Shown: one piece after another, positions 57,278 through 64,000 of the stretch
Position numbering within the stretch: the first letter of the stretch is position 1
Layout of the letters: each line of letters begins with the position of its first letter
Assembly: GCF_040219215.1 (NCBI RefSeq)
Contig: NZ_JAVJSX010000001.1
Span: 62,001-126,000 of the forward strand
From: Thalassobaculum_A sp040219215
GTDB lineage: Bacteria > Pseudomonadota > Alphaproteobacteria > Thalassobaculales > Thalassobaculaceae
Length of the DNA stretch: 64,000 bases
Direction of reading: 5' to 3'
Program-made: the position numbers and the translations under genes
The notes under the pieces: generated by a model
Told to the model about the DNA's origin: nothing
Database searches by the model: none
What the model saw: the letters and a program-made list of their open reading frames with translations, nothing else

Positions 57278-58573
57278 TTAGGTCGTGGTCCGCTCGTCCT
57301 CGATCCGCTGCAGTTCGGACATCCAGCCCTCCATGCCCTCCCGGCGGCGCACGGCCGGTCGCCCGATGGCGTTGGCGAGCTGTTCTAGGCTGTCGAGCGA
57401 ATGGACGGTCCGGAAGTCGTCGACATGCGGCAGGATGGCACGAACGCCTAAAGACTTGGGCGCGAAGCCGTCGAAGCGCAACAGGGGATTGAGCCAGATC
57501 AGACGCCTGCAGGATTTGTGCAGCCGTTCCATCTCTTCGGCGAGGCCGGCTCCGACCTCTCGATCCAGCCCGTCGGTGATCAGCAGAACGACCGCGCCCT
57601 GGGTCAGGACCCGTCGTCCCCAGAACCGGTTGAACTCGTGCAGCGAGTGGCCGATCCGGGTGCCGCCCGACCAGTCGTCGACATTGGCGCCGACCATGGC
57701 CAGCGCGTCGTCGACATCGCGGGCCCGCAGGTAGCGGGTGACATTGGTCAATCGTGTTCCGAACAGGAAGGTGTGGACCCGGTCGCGGTCGCTGGTGATG
57801 GCGTGCATGAAATGCAGCAACATGCGCGAGTACCGGCTCATCGACCCGGAGATATCGCACAGGGTCACCAGCGGCGGATGGCGCATTCGGCGCTTCTTCA
57901 TCTGCAGCGGGATTTCGTCGCCTCCGGAGCGTAGGGTGGCACGCATGGTCCGGCGCAGGTCGATGCGGCGCCCGTGCTCGGCCACCCGGAAGCGTCGGGT
58001 TGGCACCTCCATGATCGGCAGACGCATTCCGCGGATCGCCGCCTTGGCGCGATTGACCTCTTCGGTGGACATCTTCTCGAAGTCCATCGCGCGCAGCAGC
58101 TCACGGTCAGACCAGGTCATCGAGGCGTCGAACTCGATGTTATCCTCGTCGGGTTCCCGACCTTCGTCTTCCAGGGGGGATCTCGGCGGTTGCAGCGCTT
58201 CGGCCACCCGCCGGTTCATCTCCTCGCGTTCCTTCTCGTCCGGAATGTCGGCACGGAACTCCGGCAGGATCACCTGCAGCATACGCTCCAGGATCCGCGG
58301 GTTGCGCCAGAACACGTGAAATGCCTGGTCGAAGATCTCGCGTTGGTCTCGGCGGTTCACGAACACTGAATGCAGAGCCCAGTAAAAATCTCGGCGGTTG
58401 GTAATTCCCGCGACTTCAACCGCCTTGATCGCGTCGATGATCCGGCCCGGACCGACCGGCAGGCCGGCGGCGCGCAGTGCGCGACCGAAATACATGATGT
58501 TGTCGACCAGCTTGCCGCCACCGGGTCCGTCAGTGTCCGGCAAATCCTGATCGATGGGGGTGGTGTGGTTCAC
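57278..58573 (-). CDS. coxE: CoxE-type VWA domain protein
   Basis: The 431-residue protein has an N-terminal helical region and a C-terminal von Willebrand A domain with a MIDAS CDISGSMSRYS (Asp240 to Ser244), TRIGHSLHEF and LLITDGLDRE. It is the partner of the MoxR-type ATPase CoxD. The CoxDE pair is required for maturation of the Mo-Cu site of CO dehydrogenase in Oligotropha, probably as a chaperone complex. The start is GTG at 58573. It follows coxD by 22 bases. Confidence 0.88.
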   Translation of the reverse strand: MNHTTPIDQDLPDTDGPGGGKLVDNIMYFGRALRAAGLPVGPGRIIDAIKAVEVAGITNRRDFYWALHSVFVNRRDQREIFDQAFHVFWRNPRILERMLQVILPEFRADIPDEKEREEMNRRVAEALQPPRSPLEDEGREPDEDNIEFDASMTWSDRELLRAMDFEKMSTEEVNRAKAAIRGMRLPIMEVPTRRFRVAEHGRRIDLRRTMRATLRSGGDEIPLQMKKRRMRHPPLVTLCDISGSMSRYSRMLLHFMHAITSDRDRVHTFLFGTRLTNVTRYLRARDVDDALAMVGANVDDWSGGTRIGHSLHEFNRFWGRRVLTQGAVVLLITDGLDREVGAGLAEEMERLHKSCRRLIWLNPLLRFDGFAPKSLGVRAILPHVDDFRTVHSLDSLEQLANAIGRPAVRRREGMEGWMSELQRIEDERTTT

Positions 58574-58595
58574 GGCTTCGGCGCGATAGGGCGGA

Positions 58596-59570
58596 TCAAG
58601 CCACAGCCGCGGCGCCGGCTAGCTCGGTCTTGATCTGGTTCAGGATGCGGGTGGCCTCGCTGCCTTGGATCTTGGCGATGTCGTCCTGGTACTTCAGCAG
58701 GACGCCCAGGGTGTTCTCGATGGCGGCCGGGTCGAGCGAGAGGTGGTCCAACTGCACCAGCGCATGCACCCAGTCGATGGTCTCGGCGACGCCCGGCAGC
58801 TTGAACAGGTCCATCTTGCGCAGTTCGTGCACGAAAGCGACGACCTGACGCGACAGTTCCGCCGGAGCCTCGGGTACCTTCACCCGCAGGATCTCGCGTT
58901 CGCGCGCGGCGCTGGGGTAGTCCACCCAGTAGTAGAAGCACCGACGTTTCAGCGCGTCGTGGATCTCGCGGGTGCGGTTCGAGGTGATGATGACGATCGG
59001 CGGAGTCGCGGCCTTCATCGGGCCGAGTTCCGGGATCGTGACCTGGAAGTCAGAAAGCACTTCCAGAAGGAACGCCTCGAACGGCTCGTCGGTGCGGTCG
59101 AGCTCGTCAATCAGCAGAACCGGCGCGCCGCGCTCGTCGGGTTCCAGCGCCTGCAGGATCGGCCGCTTGATCAGGAACCGGTCGTCGAAGATATCGCGGG
59201 CCAGCGCCTCGCGGTCGGCGCCGCCCGCCGCTTCGGCCAGCCGGATCTCAACCATCTGACGGGCGTAGTTCCACTCGTAGACGGCGGATGCGATGTCCAG
59301 GCCTTCATAGCATTGCAGTCGGATCAGTCGCCGCCCGAGCTGCTCGGACAACACCTTGGCGATCTCGGTCTTGCCGACGCCTGCCTCGCCTTCCAGGAAC
59401 AGCGGACGCTGCAGGCTGAGCGCGAGATGCAACGCGGTTGCCAGCGAGCGGTCGGCCACGTAGCTGCCGGCGGTCAACAGCTCCAGGGTGGTGCCGACGG
59501 ACTCGGGGATCGGGACGGCCATGGATTCTCCGGACGAGGCGGGTTCAGGTCGATGCGTGGTCTGGGACAT
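58596..59570 (-). CDS. coxD: CoxD-type MoxR AAA+ ATPase
   Basis: The 324-residue AAA+ protein has Walker A GEAGVGKTE (61-69), Walker B PVLLIDELDRTDE near 150 and sensor TSNRTREIHDALKRRC. It is the CoxD/MoxR type that works with a VWA protein. CoxD acts in copper/sulfur maturation of the CO dehydrogenase active site. The ATG at 59570 lies 12 bases after the CopD-like gene. The C-terminal helical lid is complete. Confidence 0.88.
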   Translation of the reverse strand: MSQTTHRPEPASSGESMAVPIPESVGTTLELLTAGSYVADRSLATALHLALSLQRPLFLEGEAGVGKTEIAKVLSEQLGRRLIRLQCYEGLDIASAVYEWNYARQMVEIRLAEAAGGADREALARDIFDDRFLIKRPILQALEPDERGAPVLLIDELDRTDEPFEAFLLEVLSDFQVTIPELGPMKAATPPIVIITSNRTREIHDALKRRCFYYWVDYPSAAREREILRVKVPEAPAELSRQVVAFVHELRKMDLFKLPGVAETIDWVHALVQLDHLSLDPAAIENTLGVLLKYQDDIAKIQGSEATRILNQIKTELAGAAAVA

Positions 59571-59582
59571 AACATGCAGCCG

Positions 59583-60047
59583 CTACTGCGGCCAATAACG
59601 ACCGGTCGCGGCGATGGTGACCACGATCAGTCCCAAAATGAGATTAATCGCGACGATCCTGCGAATACCGGCCAGTGCCGGGCCCGCAGCCTGGAGATCG
59701 CCGGTGTCGACCACGGCGCGGAACCGGCGCCACGACGCGAAGTACAGATGACCGAACAACAGGAACATCGCCCAACCCAGGCCTTGCATCAGATGCACAT
59801 GGGGGCCGACGCCGGCCATTCCACCGTGCAAGCCGAAGATCAGGGCATACCCGGTGGTCGGTAGGGTGAACACCGCGACCCACACCCAGGGAAAGAAACG
59901 GGCGAACACCCGGCTCCACAGCCGGGCGCGCTCCGGCGCTGGCTCGATACCGGCAATCGAAGGGCGAAGCACGACATAGGCGAAGAACATCCCGCCGACC
60001 CAGACGACGGCCGAGAGAGCATGCAGCGCCAGCAGGATCATGATCAT
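59583..60047 (-). CDS. CopD-like four-helix membrane protein
   Basis: The 154-residue protein has about four hydrophobic helices, starting LLALHALSAVVWVGGMFFAY, with conserved His/Trp near the first helix as in CopD-family proteins, which are linked to copper or haem. It is the first gene of the cox accessory operon. Copper delivery to a Mo-Cu enzyme would be consistent, but this is an inference from context. The ATG at 60047 is used; the in-frame ATG at 60041 is an alternative. Confidence 0.7.
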   Translation of the reverse strand: MIMILLALHALSAVVWVGGMFFAYVVLRPSIAGIEPAPERARLWSRVFARFFPWVWVAVFTLPTTGYALIFGLHGGMAGVGPHVHLMQGLGWAMFLLFGHLYFASWRRFRAVVDTGDLQAAGPALAGIRRIVAINLILGLIVVTIAATGRYWPQ

Positions 60048-60232
60048 TGGTGCGGCTCCGTTGCGAACGATTCGGGGGCAGGGGTGCCCTTTCTGGCACG
60101 GAAGCCTGGCCGCCGAAAGAACCACGGCAACTCATTGCTGTTCCTAGGGAGCCAAAGGTCACGCGGACGGTTCTCCTCCTGTACGGCGCGCGAAAGCGAC
60201 GCCGCGACCGAGGGAAACAGGGGGACGATCGG

Positions 60233-61300
60233 ATGCCCAGGGGCGAACCCACGAGAATGCTGACATTGGAGGAGCGGCTGCCGAGCCTGTCCTTTGCGGT
60301 GTGGGGGGCCGCCATCTGCATCTTTGTCGCCGCGCTGCACGTGGCGCAGGACGTCGTTATTCCGATCGTCGGGGCAATGGTCCTTGCAATCGTCCTGACA
60401 CCGGTATCGCGCTATCTGATGCGCCGTTTCATGTTTCCGAACTCGGTTGCCGCCTTTGCAGCATTCGTACTGGCGTTCGTGGTGATCCTCAGCCTGCTGT
60501 TCGTGGCGGTGCCGACGGTTCAGCGCCTGTCCGAGGACTTTCCAACCTTGGCGTACCGAGTCGAGTACAAGCTGCGCAGCATCGCGCTGTCGATGGAGGC
60601 GGTGAAGCGTTGGTCGAAAACGGTCGAAGAGCTGCTCTCGCTCGGTGGTCGTCAGCCGGACGGTGGCCATGTCGTGGTACGCGAAGGCGGAGGAGCCGTG
60701 GGACAGCTGATCAGTTCCACGCCGAAGGTCATCGCGCAGATCGTGTTCATGCTCGTGCTGGTATTCTTCTTCGTGCGCGACCGCCGAGGCATGCAGCGCA
60801 TCATCATACGGTGGGCGCCGTCACAACGGGCCCGGTTCCGGGCGGCCCGAGTTTGCCGACTGGTTCAGAACAACGCCGCTTCGTACCTCCTGTCCGTGTC
60901 GATGATCAACCTGACGCTGGGAGCTGCGACCGCGATCGCCTTCTACATCGCGGGAATGCCCGAGCCGTTGGCTTGGGGGGCGGCGATGGCCGTGCTGAAC
61001 TTCGTTCCGTACATTGGCCCGCTGATCCTTCAGGTCGTGTCGTTCCTGGCTGGGTTGGTGATTTATCCGTCGTTCGAGGCGGCGCTGATTCCGCCCGCGG
61101 TGCTGATCGGCCTCAACGTGATCGAGGCCAATTTCGGGATGCCGCTGGTGATGGAGAGGCGTTTCCTGATGAGTCCACTGGCCACGCTGGTTGCAATTGC
61201 CTTCGGGGCGTGGCTGTGGGGAACGCCTGGGGCAATCCTGGCGGTACCGCTGGTCGTCATGGCAACGACGGGCGCCAGCGCGTGGCGCCTGGAGCGATGA
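60233..61300 (+). CDS. AI-2E family transporter
   Basis: The 355-residue protein has about eight helices and the AI-2E transporter pattern: IPIVGAMVLAIVLTPVSRYL near 43-62, LNFVPYIGPLILQVVSFLAG near 250-269, and a C-terminal APLVVMATT-type helix. Members include TqsA and Na/H antiporter-like proteins of mixed function. AGGGGGA at 60219-60225 supports the ATG at 60233; the ATG at 60257 is an alternative. A frame extended to 60047 is not supported. Confidence 0.85.
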   Translation: MPRGEPTRMLTLEERLPSLSFAVWGAAICIFVAALHVAQDVVIPIVGAMVLAIVLTPVSRYLMRRFMFPNSVAAFAAFVLAFVVILSLLFVAVPTVQRLSEDFPTLAYRVEYKLRSIALSMEAVKRWSKTVEELLSLGGRQPDGGHVVVREGGGAVGQLISSTPKVIAQIVFMLVLVFFFVRDRRGMQRIIIRWAPSQRARFRAARVCRLVQNNAASYLLSVSMINLTLGAATAIAFYIAGMPEPLAWGAAMAVLNFVPYIGPLILQVVSFLAGLVIYPSFEAALIPPAVLIGLNVIEANFGMPLVMERRFLMSPLATLVAIAFGAWLWGTPGAILAVPLVVMATTGASAWRLER

Positions 61301-61304
61301 TCGC

Positions 61305-61348
61305 AATGACAAGAGGGGGACGACACCGGTCGTCCCCCTCTTGTCATT
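61305..61348. terminator. perfect 20-bp-stem bidirectional terminator
   Basis: Bases 61305-61324 pair perfectly with 61329-61348 around an ACCG loop. It separates the convergent AI-2E and holin-X genes. The outer AATGACAA/TTGTCATT arms give short U-rich tails on both sides. Confidence 0.88.
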
Positions 61349-61365
61349 CCTCCGAACTCTGAATG

Positions 61366-61806
61366 TCAGCGTTTGGTGCCCGCAATCAACGCGCCAACGG
61401 CGAACGCGGCTGCCACGGCACCCAGCGGAGAGATGCGGTTTCTGGCATCGACACCGGCCTTGAAGGCCGCATTTGACAGCATCGAGGCGCCAAACTCGGC
61501 CGCCGAAGGCTCGCTGGAGGAGCGGGCAGCTGCAAGCTCCAGCTTGCGGATGCGCCTGCGGCGATGACTGATCTGTCGTGCGCCGATGATGATCAGTGCG
61601 ACCGTCAGGAAGCCGCCGGCCCAGGCCAGCAGGGCCGGGACCAGCCCAACGCGTTCGGCGGTGACGACGATACCGGCGGCAACGCCCAGCCCGGCAGACG
61701 TCAGTGCGGCAACCGCCAAGACCATGGCGGTGACGGCACTCCATACCGCCTCCCGAAGTCGGTCCTGCGCGAGCTGCTTCAGGATCGGGATGAACGGAAG
61801 CGTCAC
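61366..61806 (-). CDS. holin-X/YqjE-like membrane protein
   Basis: The 146-residue protein has two hydrophobic helices (about residues 20-48 and 55-76) and a conserved HRRRRIRKLELAAARSSSEP tail, matching the phage_holin_3_6/YqjE-type family. These are inner-membrane proteins often encoded next to DUF883 (ElaB/YqjD) proteins, as here. The start is GTG, one base after the DUF883 stop. Function unknown; the name holin is historic. Confidence 0.75.
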   Translation of the reverse strand: MTLPFIPILKQLAQDRLREAVWSAVTAMVLAVAALTSAGLGVAAGIVVTAERVGLVPALLAWAGGFLTVALIIIGARQISHRRRRIRKLELAAARSSSEPSAAEFGASMLSNAAFKAGVDARNRISPLGAVAAAFAVGALIAGTKR

Positions 61807-61807
61807 G

Positions 61808-62095
61808 TCAGGAACGCCGGAAGAACGACCCGAACAGCAACCCGGCCCCGAAGGCGATCAGCAGGGATGTCGCCGGCCGTTCGTCGACAAAGTCCGTCAC
61901 CTTGGTGCCGGCGGCGCCGGCCGCCTGCTGGGCTGCCGTCGCGGTCTGCTGGACGCGCTCACGGGCGCGGGCCTTGATATCGTCTGATGACTCGTTGAGC
62001 AGTCGGCCAACGGCGTCGGTCAGGTTGGCCACGTCGCGACGCAGTGCGTCAAACTCAGCCTGGACGTCGTTGGCGGCCTTCGTGGCTTCAGCCAT
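61808..62095 (-). CDS. DUF883 (ElaB/YqjD-like) C-tail-anchored protein
   Basis: The 95-residue protein has an amphipathic helical N-terminal half (FDALRRDVANLTDAVGRLLN) and a C-terminal membrane anchor ATSLLIAFGAGLLFGSFFRRS, as in ElaB/YqjD ribosome-associated tail-anchored proteins that act in stationary phase. The ATG at 62095 is preceded by AGGGAG; an extended frame to 62257 is not supported. It is coupled with the holin-X gene. Confidence 0.82.
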   Translation of the reverse strand: MAEATKAANDVQAEFDALRRDVANLTDAVGRLLNESSDDIKARARERVQQTATAAQQAAGAAGTKVTDFVDERPATSLLIAFGAGLLFGSFFRRS

Positions 62096-62255
62096 CGCTG
62101 GATACTCCCTGGTTTGATGATCCTGGCAGGGGAACCATTGCGACGGTGGCCCGGTTCCGTATCCGGGGGTGCGCTGTTTCACGCAACGCCCCAGTTGAAC
62201 TTGCGGACCAACCGCCGGACACTGCCGATCCGCGCGACCGTCTCCAGAGGTGCCC

Positions 62256-63140
62256 ATGCGTCCGAATGCCGGCAGCTTTCCCTACACCGACGACAACGGA
62301 ACGGTCTGGCTTGCCTTTACCGATTTCGGCTCCCGCTCGCGCGAACGGGTCGTGGTGTGTGTGCATGGTCTGACGCGGAATGGCCGCGATTTCGACCGCC
62401 TGGCGACCGGTATGGCCCGGGATTTCCGCGTGATCGAGGTCGATGTGGCGGGGCGGGGCCGCTCCGGCTGGCTCGCGGACAAGACGGCATACACCTATCC
62501 GACCTATCTGAAGCACATGGCCGCCTTCCTGGACTACCGCGGCCTCGAATCTGTGGATCTGGTCGGCACGTCGATGGGCGGGTTGATCGGCATGCTGATG
62601 GCGGCCCAGCCTGAGAGCCCGATCAGACGACTGGTGCTGAACGACGTAGGACCGTTCATTCCGAAGGGTGCGCTGGAGCGTATTGGTGAGCACGTCGGCA
62701 AGGATCCGCGTTTCCGAAATCTGCAGGAAGCGGCCGCGTATTTTCAGACCATCTATGCCGATTTCGGGATCCCGGATGAATTGGGTTGGTCGGAGCTTAC
62801 CCTGCACTCGGCGATCCGCCAGGAGAACGGCACCTATGCGCTGCATTACGATCCGGCCATCGGCGACGTGTTCCAGCAGGCGATGAACGATGTCGATCTC
62901 TGGTCTGTCTGGGATGCAATAACCTGCCCGGTCCTGGTGCTGCGTGGCGAGCATTCGGACTTGCTGACCCGCGAGACCGCCAGGGAGATGACCCGACGCG
63001 GCCCGAAGGCCGAACTGGTCGAGTTTTCCGGGTGCGGGCATGCGCCGGCGTTGATGAGCGAGGAGCAGATCAAGGTCGTACACGAGTGGCTCCTGTCGTT
63101 TGACGACTCCGAAGAGGACGAGACGGCCGATGTCGATTGA
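62256..63140 (+). CDS. alpha/beta hydrolase
   Basis: The 294-residue protein is a serine hydrolase: VCVHGLTRNGRDF near 36-48, DLVGTSMGGLIG near 104-115 with the nucleophile Ser, an Asp in LRGEHSDLL and the His in FSGCGHAPAL near 268-277. The ATG at 62256 follows AGAGG; a GTG at 62250 is an alternative. The last 11 bases overlap the next gene, another alpha/beta hydrolase, in a different frame. Substrate unknown. Confidence 0.85.
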   Translation: MRPNAGSFPYTDDNGTVWLAFTDFGSRSRERVVVCVHGLTRNGRDFDRLATGMARDFRVIEVDVAGRGRSGWLADKTAYTYPTYLKHMAAFLDYRGLESVDLVGTSMGGLIGMLMAAQPESPIRRLVLNDVGPFIPKGALERIGEHVGKDPRFRNLQEAAAYFQTIYADFGIPDELGWSELTLHSAIRQENGTYALHYDPAIGDVFQQAMNDVDLWSVWDAITCPVLVLRGEHSDLLTRETAREMTRRGPKAELVEFSGCGHAPALMSEEQIKVVHEWLLSFDDSEEDETADVD

Positions 63141-64000
63141 CAGTGCCGCGCCGACGGCGCGGTCATCGGTGTCGTTTCCGACTTTCCGGCCGCGCCTGCC
63201 ATGGATCGGCGGCGATTTGCAGACGGTACGCGATGTCGTGATGCCGGCGAACGATCCGCACGATCCGGCCGAGACGACAATTCTCGAGTTTCCGATGCCC
63301 GATGGCACCGGCGACATCCTGTCCGGGATGCTGGAGCGTCCGCGGGCGGCGGAGCGGTCGCGCCCGCTGGCGGTGCTGCTGCACGGCCTGACCGGATGTG
63401 CCGACAGCCGATACGTCCTGAGGGCCGCTGGGCGGTTGCTGGACGCCGGGTTCCCGGTTCTGCGCCTGAACCTTCGGGGTGCCGGGCCGTGCCGGAAAAT
63501 CTGCCGCGAGCAGTATCACTCCGGACGCTCGCAGGATCTGAAGGCCGTGCTCAACCAGTTGCCGTCGAGCCTGACCGGCAACGGCCTGGTGACTGTGGGC
63601 TGGTCGCTGGGCGCCAACGTGTTGCTCAAAGGGCTGGCTGAGTTCGGCGATGCATTCCCGATCCGCGCTGCGGTTTCGGTTTCGGCTCCCATTGATCTAG
63701 CCGCGGCGGCGGCGCAACTCGGCTCGCCGCGAAACCGGGTCTACCACCGTCGGCTGCTGGCCCGTATGAAACAGGAACTGGCGCAGGCCCCCGGCGAACT
63801 GATGCCCGCGATCCGCGCGGCCTTGGCCGGGGTCCGCAGCATCATCGAGTTTGACGACCGGTTCACCGCGCCGCGCAACGGGTTCGCCGATGCCGCCCAC
63901 TACTATTCCCAGTGCTCGGCCGGACGGTTCATGCCGGCGATCCCAGTGCCGACACTGGTGATTCACGCGCTGGACGACCCCTGGATCCCCGGTGCGGCGT
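63130..64000 (+). CDS. YheT/ABHD1-3-like alpha/beta hydrolase (3' end cut by window)
   Basis: The frame opens at ATG 63130 and stays open to the end of the window, giving at least 290 residues. It has LLHGLTGCADSRYVLRAAG near 79-97, LRLNLRGAGPC near 107-117 and VGWSLGANVLLKGL near 157-170 with the nucleophile Ser, as in YheT and eukaryotic ABHD1/3 phospholipases. VIHALDDPWIP near the cut end is the Asp motif. The His motif and stop lie beyond 64000. It overlaps the preceding hydrolase by 11 bases, so it may be coupled. Confidence 0.83.
   Translation, partial: MSIDSAAPTARSSVSFPTFRPRLPWIGGDLQTVRDVVMPANDPHDPAETTILEFPMPDGTGDILSGMLERPRAAERSRPLAVLLHGLTGCADSRYVLRAAGRLLDAGFPVLRLNLRGAGPCRKICREQYHSGRSQDLKAVLNQLPSSLTGNGLVTVGWSLGANVLLKGLAEFGDAFPIRAAVSVSAPIDLAAAAAQLGSPRNRVYHRRLLARMKQELAQAPGELMPAIRAALAGVRSIIEFDDRFTAPRNGFADAAHYYSQCSAGRFMPAIPVPTLVIHALDDPWIPGAA

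Noticed and set aside
61366..62095. Prophage remnant suggested by the holin-X name
   Set aside because: Holin-X/YqjE with DUF883 is a common chromosomal pair in proteobacteria; no other phage gene is near.

Overview
This is a contiguous, GC-rich stretch of an alphaproteobacterial chromosome. It carries the housekeeping genes rpmF, rplM-rpsI, hom-glpX-recJ and two tRNA-Glu genes. The short L32, the N-terminally extended S9, the class I PHA synthase, the tandem TRAP transporters and the PAS_5-type sensor together suggest a Rhodospirillales-like free-living heterotroph; the genus cannot be fixed from the sequence alone. Genes are densely packed, with many 1-4 base ATGA/GTGA stop-start overlaps and strong GGAG-type ribosome sites. 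I see no phage, IS element, CRISPR array or rRNA.

Layout. 0-4.3 kb: rpmF with promoter and terminator, an MBL-hydrolase/ATP-grasp pair, a PEP-mutase/isocitrate-lyase family enzyme and a YihY membrane protein. 4.3-18.3 kb: a catabolic island. It has a minus-strand run (Ldh-type dehydrogenase, HpaI-type aldolase, D-2-hydroxyacid dehydrogenase, RraA-like aldolase), a divergent plus-strand run (PfkB sugar kinase, cupin, methylglyoxal synthase) and two complete paralogous TRAP transporters, the second with two extra small membrane proteins. The likely theme is uptake and breakdown of hydroxy, keto or sugar acids to pyruvate or triose level. 18.9-32 kb: small metabolic units, including an unusual CoA-binding/O-acetylhomoserine sulfhydrylase fusion overlapping a ComB-like phosphatase, an ECHDC3-like crotonase, tandem HAD phosphatases, an FkbM methyltransferase, an OYE-type flavoenzyme, a thioesterase and an aldose epimerase.

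32-43 kb: rplM-rpsI, adjacent alpha and gamma carbonic anhydrases, a PAS protein with a Cys-rich tail, PHA synthase, an OmpA-type lipoprotein, then hom-glpX-recJ leading to tRNA-Glu(TTC). 43-48.3 kb: a serralysin-like RTX metalloprotease sits exactly between tRNA-Glu(TTC) and tRNA-Glu(CTC). A divergent ArsR regulator, PLP dehydratase and AqpS-like aquaglyceroporin follow, then an aspartoacylase-family protein. 48.4-54.1 kb: small proteins, a flavin oxidoreductase/MFS pair, an SprA-family protein, a secreted protein, an alpha/beta hydrolase and an orphan FlgC-like protein. 54.1-60.0 kb: a minus-strand operon of accessory factors for a CO-dehydrogenase-type molybdenum hydroxylase (CopD-like, CoxD, CoxE, split XdhC, MoeA/MocA fusion, IscU-like), with no structural coxM, coxS or coxL in the window. 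60-64 kb: an AI-2E-family transporter, holin-X/DUF883 membrane proteins and two alpha/beta hydrolases, the last cut by the window end.

The most interesting items are the orphan cox accessory operon, the CoA-binding/MetY fusion with ComB overlap, the dual-TRAP catabolic island, the tRNA-flanked RTX protease, and the arsR/dehydratase/aquaporin module with paired TTCG-N8-CGAA sites. All functions are inferred by reading the sequence; no database search was run.
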